Source of the DNA: Diplolepis rosae | Taxonomy: Eukaryota > Arthropoda > Insecta > Hymenoptera > Diplolepididae | Direction of reading: 5' to 3' | Assembly: GCA_030998225.1 (NCBI GenBank) | Contig: JAPYXD010000686.1 | Location: forward strand, 1,488,001 to 1,552,000 | DNA length: 64,000 bases | Shown: positions 44,401-54,461 of the stretch, one piece after another | Layout of the letters: each line of letters opens with the position of its first letter | How positions within the stretch are numbered: position 1 is the first letter of the stretch | Program-made: the position numbers and the translations under genes | Notes under the pieces: model-generated | The model's input: only the letters and a program-made list of their open reading frames with translations | Databases searched by the model: none | Told to the model about the DNA's origin: nothing

Positions 44401-45135
44401 TTATTTTTTTCGTATTTTTATTAGATTTTTTGAAATTTTTTGAATTTTAATCAGTATTATTAATAGAATAAGTATTATAAGGAAAGTAACTATAGTATGT
44501 ATAGTAACTATAGTATTTATTGAATATCGCATATTCAGTGAGTAAGAAAACATGACTTTCAAAAGTCGATATAAGCATGTCATCTTTTTTATGAAAAAGA
44601 TGCAACACATTTTTTGTCAAGTGAGGCTGTGTGATCGACATATTATATAAGAAGGGAGAAATTATTTCAAGAGAAGTGGTCGATTTACTAAGTAGAATTG
44701 AGTTATCAATTATTTTTGTATAATTTTTAGTATTGTAGTATGGAATTGATGAGTCCAAATTACAGTCAGATTCTATTTGTGAAATTCCTATTCCTTGAAG
44801 AGTGATTAGCTTTTTGGAATTTTTGGAGCAAGATAAAAAGAATGCTTTTGGAAGAAAAGTTGAATAAAGCCATCCGCGGTGTAACAGCACTGGTGTTAAA
44901 AAAGGACATCCATTCAAATTTATAAATGTTTCACATTTATACGGTTGGGATTTTATAAACATTGATGTTACGCAAATAGTATTATTTTGAGTACTGTATA
45001 TGGAATGAGAAGGGTGACAAAAACTTTGAAGTCCATTTTGGTGCCATGAAGCGAGGAATTTTTCATTTGTTGTGAAGTAAGATTCGTTATTTGGAGAAAT
45101 CGCGACATAAGAAATTTGAGATTTTATGAATATAG
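44401..45135 (-). pseudogene. env fragment (errantivirus/F-protein-like), C-terminal half
   Basis: Minus-strand frames show ectodomain sequence with paired cysteines (KCETFINLNGCPFLTPVLL, FFLSCSKNSKKLITLQGIGI, ESDCNLDSS) and, after a frameshift near 44530, a membrane anchor of about 20 Ile/Leu residues (FLIILILLIILIKIQ) and a basic tail. The LxGxGI...C pattern is typical of insect retroviral Env related to baculovirus F proteins. The N-terminal half is missing. Membrane fusion glycoprotein remnant. Confidence 0.65.
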
Positions 45136-45710
45136 GTGTAATAATGTAATATAATCAGTATTGAAGTCAAAATATATTGGTGTTGAATGTGTTTTAAACA
45201 CTGATCTCTATAATACACTGGATGCACAATCAATGCAAAGTCGCGTGCCCAATTGAAGGCTGAGCCGCCATATTTACTCAGGTTGATTACAAAGAATGTT
45301 GCGGTAAATTCAAATATAGTAAAAAGGGAAAAGTGTAAATATTAAAGAAACAATATGAAATCCATGCTTTGTTACCGGTATTAGTATTGATAGTATACAT
45401 TATTAAACTAATGAAATAAAATTTATTAAATAGTACTAAAATATAACTCGGTAATATTTATTATTATGGTATATAATGTTGTATATATTTAAATAGGCAT
45501 ATGTATTTATTTCTTAACTATAATTAAATATAAATTTATTATAAATCTATCAAATATAGATTCTAGAATTCAACAAGTAAACGTACCTTGGAGTAGTGTA
45601 AAAATTATCTCACGTTCTGAACGTGAACTATTAATAATAGTCACATATAATAACTATTTTTAGTATAAATTAATTCGCGTTTCATAATTCAACCCTTATC
45701 TACCTGTACA
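45136..45710. other. AT-rich sequence, no gene seen
   Basis: Between the env fragment and the next LTR-like block. No protein homology recognised. Confidence 0.35.
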
Positions 45711-46646
45711 TATGTGACGTCTTAGTGACTTACCCTTTATTATTATATTTCATTTGTTTTCCTCGTTTAAAACGATAGAGAAATCCAGAGGATTTATAAA
45801 CCCAAACTGAGTGAAGGAAGCCAACAACAAATAAATACTCAAATATTTTACAATTATCAACTTTTATTTTATGAGAACTCCCTTCAAATATAAATTTGTA
45901 TGAGAGGGAGAGAGAGAGATTTAGAAATATTCCTAAATATTAGATGGGGTGATGATAAAAACGCTTACTCTTGTTGAATCCCCTCAGCAATCACTGATAA
46001 GCCGAATGTTGCACTAGCCGTCTCTGCTTGACAATGGGGGCGTGAAGGAAGATACTGAAGACGGGTCGAAGAATACTGACTGATGGTTTGAAGAAGACAA
46101 TCTGAGTGCCGGGCGATGGTTGAAGGCGACACTGACTTTTGCCAATTAGCAGCTAGTTTTATAGGTCCTCATCTGGGGCAAAATCCCCTCTATAAGTTGA
46201 TATTATGAGTCAGGAACAACGCGTAAACGCGTTTTCTAAGAATTGTTTTGCTGAATGCTGGCTTATTGTTCGGCACGTACTGAACTTGTCTTTTCCTGTG
46301 GTCAGAATTGCCATATTAGGAAAAAGATCTAGAGTGGTACTCCTACTCTTAGGTTTCTCCGATTTTCCTTCTTTCCGTAGCGGCAGACCCCCCGCTTAAT
46401 CTTCTACCTGTGCCTACAGGTCTGGGAGGTTTGTTGACACAACACGGTTAGACGGAGTTCTTCTTCCACAATGAATAATACCCTTACTATGTTTATTCAT
46501 GGTTTCTCACTCCTCTCTTTCCCTTTACAACTTGTTTATGTTACGTATCTAATGCTTCCGCGTACTTTACAATTGTAGATTTATTCGTTAATATAAAAGT
46601 GTTATTATTATTATTTATGTAATAGAGATGGTCACAGGACGTGACA
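45711..46646 (-). repeat. LTR following the polypurine tract at 46647
   Basis: Starts TGTCACGTCCTGTGACC on the minus strand. Contains TATA-like CCTATAAAACTAGCTGC near 46160 and AATAAA-type signals near 45740-45850; a possible end GACGTCACA lies near 45711. The 46205-46399 frame within it is not a gene. Confidence 0.5.
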
Positions 46647-46694
46647 CCTCTCCCCTTAAGTTTGTACATGCGGATGAAATGACCGTGTACAAAC
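46647..46694 (-). promoter_or_regulatory. Hairpin plus polypurine tract
   Basis: Polypurine tract AAGGGGAGAGG (46647-46657) directly before the LTR. The perfect 9-bp stem GTTTGTACA/TGTACAAAC (46660-46668 with 46686-46694) lies immediately upstream. At 47.72 kb the equivalent stem is GTTTGAACA/TGTTCAAAC: the changed base pair is compensated. Confidence 0.7.
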
Positions 46695-47069
46695 TTTCGA
46701 AGATATTAAGTTTGAAAGTTATAAATGTTTTCGTAATATACATTGGTATTTCCATGGTTGATAATTGCGTTTTCGTAAATAGATCAGCTTACACAAAAAA
46801 AAGAAAATGTTTTCGTATAATCGGTCCTAATAATATTCGAAAAAATTACAGATTTGCATATATTGTAACTTATTATAATGTTACAAACTCATCGATATAT
46901 TAAGCTAGAAGAAAATGTTCCATTGTACACGCATGCATAATTTCATTATTTTTATATATTTTTTCATAATTGTTTTGTTTAATAATAAATTTGTATGAAT
47001 AGTCTTACTAATTATGTTGATAAATTATAATTGAACATTATTTTTTTTTTTTTTTAACGCACACATTTA

Positions 47070-47709
47070 TAAAGTTTATGTGAGTAATCTGTTACACACG
47101 CAGTCACACGCATACACACGCATATACATATTTTGTTGTTTTTCTGTAAATTTGTATACATATAATTTCTTTTTTCTGTTAATTAAGATGTTCAATATGT
47201 ATTAATATTAATTATTCGAAAAAAACGCATATAATTTTTAAGCTTACTTTTTCAGATATCTATCACACATACAAAACACACACACACATATATATATTTT
47301 TCATGTTTTTGTATGTTGCTTTATCAATATTTTTTTTTGTTCATATATATAATTTCATTTTTGAAGATATTTAGTTAACATTATTTGTTTATAAAGAACA
47401 CATATAATTACAAAGGTTTATTTTTTATATCTGACACACATACATATATATATTTTTTGTTTTTGCTTTATCAATGTTTGTAATTCATATACATATAATT
47501 TTCATTTTTGTTATTCAAGATATTCATTCGACATTATTTGTTTAAAAGAACACATATAGTTACATAAGTTTATTCTTTATATATCTATCACACATACACA
47601 ACGCATACATATGTCTATTTTGCATGTTCTTTGGATTTTTGCTTTTATCAAATTTTTCGTATAAAGTTGATTAACTTGATCGTATTCGTGATAGTTACGG
47701 GACGTGATA
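47070..47709 (-). repeat. LTR start with internal 155-185-bp tandem repeats
   Basis: LTR-like sequence begins TATCACGTCCCGTAACTATC at 47709 (minus). Between 47070 and 47670 about 3.6 diverged units share CACACATACA, CTTTATCAAT, CATATATATAATTTC and GAACACATATAATTAC in the same order. Plus-strand period is roughly 155-185 bp with CA/TA microsatellite tracts. The other end of this LTR was not found. Confidence 0.6.
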
Positions 47710-47757
47710 CCTCCCCCCTTTTGTTTGAACACGGGGATGAAATTAACATGTTCAAAC
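47710..47757 (-). promoter_or_regulatory. Hairpin plus polypurine tract of the CARD/dsRBD copy
   Basis: Purine run AAAAGGGGGGAGG (minus strand) followed by the LTR. Upstream stem GTTTGAACA/TGTTCAAAC (47723-47731 with 47749-47757), loop containing GGGGATGAAAT, closely related to the 46.65-kb hairpin. Confidence 0.7.
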
Positions 47758-47866
47758 TTACTTGTTAACCTTACTTAAATTTATTAGAACAATGTGTCAC
47801 ATCGCGTGAAAATCATATATCTAGCTGTATAAAATTTATTATCTTCCTTTACAAAAACTTAAAAAT

Positions 47867-48240
47867 TTATTCTACAAACTTGTTATTACGCTTTGGACCA
47901 TGAAAATTTACTGGTTTATGACCTCTTTGATAACAACGCTCGCATGTACCCGTCCATTTATATAGTTTAATTTTTTCGGAGTCGTTTTCTACAGGTTTTT
48001 TAAATTTATTTTCGGGCTCTCTTTGTTCACTAAATAAATAGTCCTTGTACAGGAACTCTAATAGCTTTCGTGCTGAATTATGCTTGGCTTCTCTTTTGGT
48101 TTTTGATTTCCTTATAGTACATATAGCTATAAGTATCGGTATATTACTAGGAAATTTACACATTGATTAATTTGAACATTTAAGCCCTTAAAATCGTGTT
48201 CCAAGCTTACCTTTTATATCATCAAAACGTCAGCTTAAGT
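47867..48240 (-). pseudogene. dsRNA-binding domain, third copy, with CCH-type C terminus
   Basis: Third dsRBD relative. Upstream of the 98-codon frame, DFKGLNVQINQ aligns with FLKGSAVQILIE of the 41.7-kb copy; the middle of the domain is deleted or scrambled. Helix 2 is kept: KSKTKREAKHNSARKLLEFL, followed by KDYLFSEQ, which matches KKYLFSEE of the 19.1-kb copy. The C terminus adds CERCYQRGHK, resembling a zinc knuckle. It lies just before the hairpin/polypurine tract, in the 3' accessory position of the gypsy element. Confidence 0.6.
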
Positions 48241-49274
48241 CATTAATGACATTCATTGTTTTCTATATTCAAAGTCCGAAATAGATACCTTATATATTAT
48301 TTTAGAAGACCTTCTGCTTTAGAATATCATTGATAAGATTAATTTCACGTAAAAACTTGATATATACATTCAATGCACATCTAAATAAGTGTTTTTCTTT
48401 GCATAAAATTCATTTGCTTCCATAGCAGAAGGGAATATATTATCTTAAGAAAATTTTTAGGAACATTTTCGTTATCGATAATTATCATAGTACACGAGAA
48501 AATTTTCTTGATGTGAGTAAATTATGTGCATGAAAAATATCCATAAATCTCCAAGAAAGTTCAAAATATTTGTATTTTTAAGGGAGAAAGATAATCTTTT
48601 ATTTTATTTGTTGTTTCCTTTTTTTATTAGTAATTCTTTATCAATAGAATTTCACTTTTTAATGAATATTTTAGTTTCCTTCGATTAGTGTTCTTTGGAA
48701 ACTAATTACTTTGCGAGTATCCTTCAAAAACAGTGAATAACTATCTTCTCCCAAAAATAAAATTCAATTTTACAAAGGTTGGAAAAAAATATTGGTTGAA
48801 TGATGTGATTTCTTTTTTTTATATGATAATCATAAAAATTGACTTGTGAAAAATTTGGGACAAATAATGGACTTTAATTATGAAATGAATAAAATGTCTT
48901 TCGGACAAAATGCTTCCTGAATGACTGTTTCCTAGAGAAGAGAACAAAGACTATTAGTATTTGACCTGAAAGAAGAGTTATTTGTTAGATGGGAAAAAGG
49001 TTTACAGATCAAACCTCGTTTATGAGAAAACGTTGAAAAATTTTCTGATAATTGTAGTTTTTTTTCGTTGATTTCTTTGAACAACTGTTTAAAATATTAG
49101 TTGGATTTTTACATATTTTGTATAAAGGTATCATTTTTGGACGTAAAAGTTCTTTTTGTGTTTCCAAATCTCCATAATTGCTTAACAAAGCTCATAAAGT
49201 TCTTGTATTGATTTTATTTGTTTAAATGATGCTTCATTTTCTGTAGCTATTTTTGCTTGGTTTTCCATTCTACA
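48241..49274. other. AT-rich 1-kb gap between dsRBD and CARD-like ORFs
   Basis: No gene recognised. It would lie inside the same gypsy copy and may contain decayed accessory or intronic sequence. Confidence 0.4.
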
Positions 49275-49770
49275 TTATGATATGAAAATTATTCTTTTGT
49301 CAATGTTAAAACCTTTTTGAGATAGAAATTCTGGTTCTTCCAGCTCATATTTAATTGTTGAATCCTTCAGAATTCTTATATGATTAAGATTATCCAAAGT
49401 TTTGGCTTTATATATATCTTCTTGTGATTTTGATTCTTTTTGTCTAGTTAAATTCATAGAGGCTGTAGTCCTTGGTATAGATTGAGTTCCCACGTTAATA
49501 CTTTCCTTGAAGAGTATAAGAAAAAATGCAATTTTGTCGTAAGCTGCATAGTAAATCCTAATATGCATAGGGCCATTTTGTTTGAATGGTTAAAATGATG
49601 TCTTTAATTGTTTCTGGATTTTTGATGTTTTGAGACCAATTTGGTACATTATAGTCGTCGTAGTTAAATATTCCATTCATAAATAAATATGGCCATAATG
49701 CCTTTATATCAACTTGACGAACGATTAACTCACACAATAAGTCAATGTGCTTACGATGTTTTTGTTCCAT
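49275..49770 (-). pseudogene. CARD-like ORF directly downstream of gypsy pol
   Basis: Two adjacent frames (49558-49770 and 49275-49568). The first, from its Met, reads like a caspase-recruitment domain: MEQKHRKHIDLLCELIV, VDIKALWPYLFMNGIFNYDD, NPETIKDIILTIQTKWPYAY. Spacing and hydrophobic pattern fit the six-helix CARD of initiator caspases such as insect Dronc (from memory, unverified). About 20 bases with a stop separate it from the last helix (YDKIAFFLILFKES). Charged sequence follows; no caspase catalytic domain. It starts about 35 bases after the pol stop on the same strand. A CARD alone could act as decoy or adaptor in apoptosome signalling (inference). Alternative: a captured host caspase exon. 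Confidence 0.5.
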
Positions 49771-49799
49771 TGCGATCTATAATCATTTTTATTTAGTTT

Positions 49800-50886
49800 T
49801 AATTCTTTCTTCTTTGATTGGTTGCTGATGGGGTTATATATGAAAGTCTAAGTCTATTAATATTGACGATTTTAGGTTTATTTTTAACTGAAATTTTTAT
49901 GTTTCCTTTGCCTAATATTTGAAGTACTTCGTATGGTCCTGAATATTGATTTTCGAATTTCTTTAGTTCTCCGCCTTCTAGTAAAAATACATTATCTCCG
50001 ATTTTAAAGTTTTGGGGATTAATTTTTTTGGCATAATACTCTTTTGATTTTTCTTTAGCTGCTATTAATTTTGTCTTGCTATTCGACGCATTTCATGTAA
50101 TTTTGTAATCAATTTTGTCAAGTACATATCGTAAGTTTCTATTTTTTCATGTTCTGTTAGAGGATCGTCAGATGGTAAACGTGCTAATATTCCAAAAACT
50201 AATTCATAAGGTGCGCATTTCGGTCCTTCATGAACACTTGTGTTATACGAAAACATTGCTAATTCAATCCAGTCATCCCATTCTGTATTATTTTCGATAA
50301 ATTGTTTAAGATATTCTTTAAGAACGTGATGGGATCTTACCAAGGATCCATATGATTTAGGGTGATAAGCAGTAGTCTTAAACTGACGTATTCGAAATCG
50401 TTTTGCCATTTTTCTGATTAAATTGCTTAGAAAATCTGCTCCTTGGTCTGTTAAAACCGCTTTTGGTGATCCATATATGCAGATACATTTTTTTAACAAA
50501 AGCGTCTGCTATTGTTGCAGCTTGATGATTTGGGAGTGTGATTGCTAAAGAGTATTTAGTAAAATTATCTTGAATTGTAAGTATATACTGATTTTGTGAT
50601 GAAGTTGTTGGTAACTTTCCAACAATATCCATTGAAATTTTCTCAAATGCTGTTCCTGGGGTGTCAGTAATTATCATAGGGTTTTTTATTTTAACCCTAA
50701 CAATTTTTTTAAGTGGACGATTCCTTTTTGTAAATTTCTAAAATTAGGTAATTTTCCACATTTTTCTAAAATTTTAGAGCCTATATCGCGAGGTTCTCCT
50801 TTATTGCTTACAAAATACGCATAATTATCTTTTCTCATCGTTAATTGGTCTCGGCATTCAATTATATTTTTCTGTGTCCTCGGCAA
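49800..50886 (-). pseudogene. Gypsy pol: integrase of the CARD/dsRBD copy
   Basis: Pre-integrase segment (ECRDQLTMRKDNYAYFVSNK, 50686-50886), then the core start (FEKISMDIVGKLP), a frameshift near 50500, then VLTDQGADFLSNLIRKM with the second catalytic Asp and WDDWIELAMFSYNTSVHEG. The C-terminal domain (NFKIGDNVFLLEGGELKKFE) ends near 49805. Closely related to the plus-strand copy at 1-857. Confidence 0.85.
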
Positions 50887-51807
50887 TCCGGATCAGAATT
50901 TTCAGAATTCCCTATTTCTAGTATATCCGGTTGTTCTTACACCATTTTTATCAATTATATGACCTAAATATCCTATTTCGGGTCGTAAAATTTGGCATTT
51001 GTCTGGTTGTAAATAAGGATTCGCTTTCCTAAGTCTTTCTACTAAATTGTTGAATTTAATTTCGTGCTATTCTTGATTATCTGCATACATAACTATGTCA
51101 TCAAGATATACAAAAAGTTCCGTTCCAATTAAACCAGTTAATGTTAAATCCATTAATCTTTGAAACGTGGCGGGTGCAGTTTTCAAACCGAAAGTTATTC
51201 TATCGAATTCGCAATGACCGAGAGGTGTAGAAAATGCGGTTCTATGCGAGTCTTTTGGGTCTATTTTTATATGGTGGAAGACGGTAGCTAAATCAAACAC
51301 AGAAAAATATTTTGCTGATCCTAGAGAATCAAGTACATCGTTTATATTAGGTAGATGATACGAATCGCCAATTGTTTTTTCATTTAATTTACGAAAATCA
51401 AGAACCATTCTCCTTTGTATTTTTCCTTGAGAATCAGGTTTTCTAGGAACTATCCATACTGGCCTGTTATAAGGTACTTGTGATGGCTTGATTATTTTAT
51501 TTTTGAATAATTCATCGACTTGTCTTGTAATTTCTTGCTTGTGAACTGGAGGAAATCTATATTGTCTTGAAAAAATTGGAGCGTCATCTACAGTACGAAT
51601 TGAGTGTTGTAATACAATAGTAGCTTCAAATGGTTCTCCTGGGATTTGGAACATGTCTGCGTTATCTTTAATTAATTTTTCTACATGTTCATATTTATCT
51701 GGATTGAAATGGTCTAGTCGAAGAAGTTTTTTAAAACATTCTACTCTGTCTTCGTCTGCTCCATTATAAATTTTGCATGAGTTAATTAGGGGATTTTCAG
51801 TTCTCAA
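50887..51807 (-). pseudogene. Gypsy pol: reverse transcriptase of the CARD/dsRBD copy
   Basis: A 246-codon frame has RT from the entry segment (IFSRQYRFPPVHKQEITRQV) through VWIVPRKPDSQGKIQRRMVL to the intact catalytic FVYLDDIVMYAD. One stop later it continues (FNNLVERLRKANPYLQPDKC, GYLGHIIDKNGVR). The RT thumb end, RNase H and AT-hook linker are deleted: the next sequence is RTQKNIIECRDQ of the pre-integrase segment. Confidence 0.9.
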
Positions 51808-51851
51808 TAGTATATTACGTGCCTAGGCGCATGAGGGTTATTGCTTGATGA

Positions 51852-51910
51852 GCGACAATGCTCGCAGGAGATAGAAGCCGAGGCGCGATCAGTCCTGCGA
51901 GCATTGTCGC
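51852..51910. other. Perfect 18-bp inverted repeat (hairpin)
   Basis: GCGACAATGCTCGCAGGA at 51852-51869 and its exact complement at 51893-51910, loop of 23. It lies between gag and RT of the gypsy copy where protease is expected. Could be the remains of a small DNA element or a structured RNA. Confidence 0.7.
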
Positions 51911-52089
51911 GAGTCTCGTAATTTCCCGAATTGTGTGCATTGGCACGTATTCTATTTTATTTGACTTCGGTACGGATACGAGTAATTATTCATGCGTATT
52001 GCAGTTCAATTTTTACATTGTATTTCTCCGTAACGGAATACACAACATTCACCTGCTACATTAAACTGAGTAACTTTATTATTTTTATT

Positions 52090-52458
52090 ATTAGTTGGTT
52101 CGTCACTTTTTGAATATTCCATATTTTTATTTCTTCGTAGTACAGAATTTGCAGCCAATCTTCGTTCAATATCTATAGTATAATTAATTAATTCCTTGAA
52201 TGTGTCCTTTCTTCTATACGAATTTCTAACTCAGCACGCAAATCGCGTATAAAGCATTGAATTAAATCTCCTTCTAAATTTTATTTAAAAGCATTATCTA
52301 CCCGACCGCCATTATTAAGTCTGTGAGCGTCTTCTATTTTATCAGCAATTTCTTTAATTCCAGCAGCATATGAAAGGGCATTTTCTCTTTCCCACATAAA
52401 TGTATTACCTAATTCTCCCTGCAACTGGTATACGCTTTTCGCAGAGGCATATTTTTAT
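52090..52458 (-). pseudogene. Gypsy gag fragment of the CARD/dsRBD copy
   Basis: Minus strand: SAKSVYQLQGELGNTFMWER, ENALSYAAGIKEIADKIEDA, GDLIQCFIRDLRAELEIRIE, LINYTIDIERRLAANSVLRR. Homologous to the gags at 17.7 and 20.5 kb. Its 5' part is cut off by the neighbouring element's LTR at 52459; the zinc knuckle region is damaged. Confidence 0.8.
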
Positions 52459-52627
52459 GCGTAATAAAGGAGAAAGAGGTTTTAAGAATATTGCTGAGTC
52501 GTTTGTTTAGAAAGCTCAGTAGTTATGAATTTATTGGTCGGACAAGAACTGAGGAGCCGGCCCTGGGCTCTACATTATATAGGCCTCGAGTGCTAATAGA
52601 AGGGGTATCTTACCGTTAGGCATAACA
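52459..52627 (-). repeat. 3' LTR of the env-bearing gypsy element
   Basis: After a purine run (AAACAGGGGAA) the minus strand begins TGTTATGCCTAACGGTAAG, has a TATA box (CCTATATAATG) and an AATAAA (CCAATAAATTC), and ends near 52459 (TTTATTACGCA) where foreign gag sequence begins. About 169 bp, short for the group but with promoter and polyadenylation signals in order. Confidence 0.55.
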
Positions 52628-52654
52628 TTCCCCTGTTTAGAATGAATTTAGTCC

Positions 52655-54442
52655 CTAAATTTTGATACGTCTATTTTTAGGTGGTTCAGTTAGCAAAGGC
52701 TGAACGCTCGCGTTGTAAGTGATCACATGCGTGGGTTTGTCTATTTTAGTTTTAACGCAAAATAAGCATATTCTTTTCGGGATACAATTTTTTAACAATT
52801 CAAATAATCCGAACCTGTAACTAATGTACAGTGTAACTAATCCAAGTGACGCATACCCTAAATAGCTTAGGTATTCCATGATTGTTTCTGTCGTTGTCTT
52901 GATTCGCCTATGCTGAACTATAGAGTTTAGCATGTTTTTCGTATCGTCTAAACTCAACCTGGCTTGCTGTAATTCGACGTTATTAATTATTTTGGGTAAT
53001 TGAATGAGCCTATTTACGAGACTTGCTAAATCGCTCGAAGAATATTGAAGGTCGTACGTGATGTTAAAATACTCAAAAGTGTTATACTTAATTGTGTTTC
53101 CTAGATATAGTAAGTCGTAATTGTTGTAAAGTTTACCATTGTTTCCTAATAAGATTGCTGGTTCAGAAATCTTTTCTTGTTTGATGTCATTTCCGCAAGC
53201 TAAATCTAGGTCTAATTCCTTTAAAAGGATAACGCTGTAGCCGTTTGTTATGGGTATGAACATTTCTCTGTGAAGAAAGAAGGACGATTTCTTACATTTA
53301 TTATTGACGTATCGCTTGAATAGGGTTGCTTCGCAGGTTTCTCTGTCTAATAATTTTATACTAGGTTGGTTTCTGGAACAAATTTTGTACTCAGAAATCT
53401 CCTTACAATTACTTACTGTCTCTTTGTCTGTTGGTACATAGGAGTCTCTGTATTTTATAACATAGTCATGGTCTGGTATTATAGAAAAGTAAACATTCTG
53501 TACAGGATGGGGGATGGGAATTATTCTCTGGATTTGTCCATCTTCTTTCTCTATAATCGGGATACTGAAAACGTAGGTAAACAATCCTTTATTGATTGCT
53601 ACGGACAGTTGACTAATGTCGATGATGTGCTGATAGTTGCTTTCTTCGGCGTAGAAGTGATATTTCGTTCTTTGTCTTTCTTCGAACTCTCGGATAGTTT
53701 CCTTCAGGATCATTGGTGTGAGCAATTGTGAGTGTACTACTCCGTGTTTGCCGTCATCGATAGAATCAATTGCCGTGTCGATATCTTCGTTATTTTCGTC
53801 TATCATAATTACGGCTATTACCAACTTGCTGTTAACAAAGCTGTCTCTGCATATAGCGTTCACTCCTATGCTCAGATTTCCAGCTAGTTGTCGTTCGCTA
53901 TTTAGATTGTTTAGTAGCTCCTTGTGATTGACTGATGAGGAATCCAAGATGAGTTTAAACATTTTTGTGTGGTTTGAGAACGCGGTATCTATATTCTTAT
54001 TGTCACTGTAAAATTTATCAAATGCAGCATTTATTTGACACAGATCATTTTCGTTGAGGGTTCCAAATAATGTTTTAGAAATATCTCCGACGAAGTTGGT
54101 TAATGCTCTTCGTTGCCTAGTTTGTTGTTTTCCTAAGAGCTTCATGAGGATGGTATTTTTGTATCTTAATCCATTGTATCAATTCCTAACTAGATGTACT
54201 TCATACATAGGTGGACATTCGCTATTGCATGCTGTTTCAGCTGATCTAATAGTGGTGTCGATAGAAGTAAGTCGTTGGTCATTTGCAGTGAAATTTATCC
54301 CAATAACAAGTTTCCACGTTTCGTGGTAAAGGTGAACCTTTGATTGTTCTTCTATATAAACATTCCCTTTAAGAGACATAAGAGTATAATTCGCCTGACT
54401 AATGATAGCTAGTGCTAGCAGCATTATCGTCTGCATCAGCAT
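52655..54442 (-). pseudogene. env: env of an errantivirus-like Ty3/gypsy element, nearly complete
   Basis: Insect endogenous retrovirus envelope gene in two abutting frames. The first (54179-54442) starts with a hydrophobic signal peptide (MQTIMLLALAIISQ). A single in-frame TGA near 54176 separates it from a 496-codon frame. There a furin-type site (RQRR) is followed by a hydrophobic segment as in fusion peptides, then a long ectodomain, a membrane anchor (about residues 448-465) and a cytoplasmic tail. Related in layout to baculovirus F-type proteins. An acceptor-like TATTTTTCAG directly precedes the start codon, consistent with spliced env mRNA. Function would be membrane fusion; this copy is interrupted. 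Confidence 0.85.
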
Positions 54443-54461
54443 CTGAAAAATACGACATACA

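Noticed and set aside
42900..45711. One complete element joining the LTR at 46.6 kb, the env fragment and the LTR at 43 kb
   Set aside because: The two LTR-like sequences do not match each other, so they are not a pair of one element.
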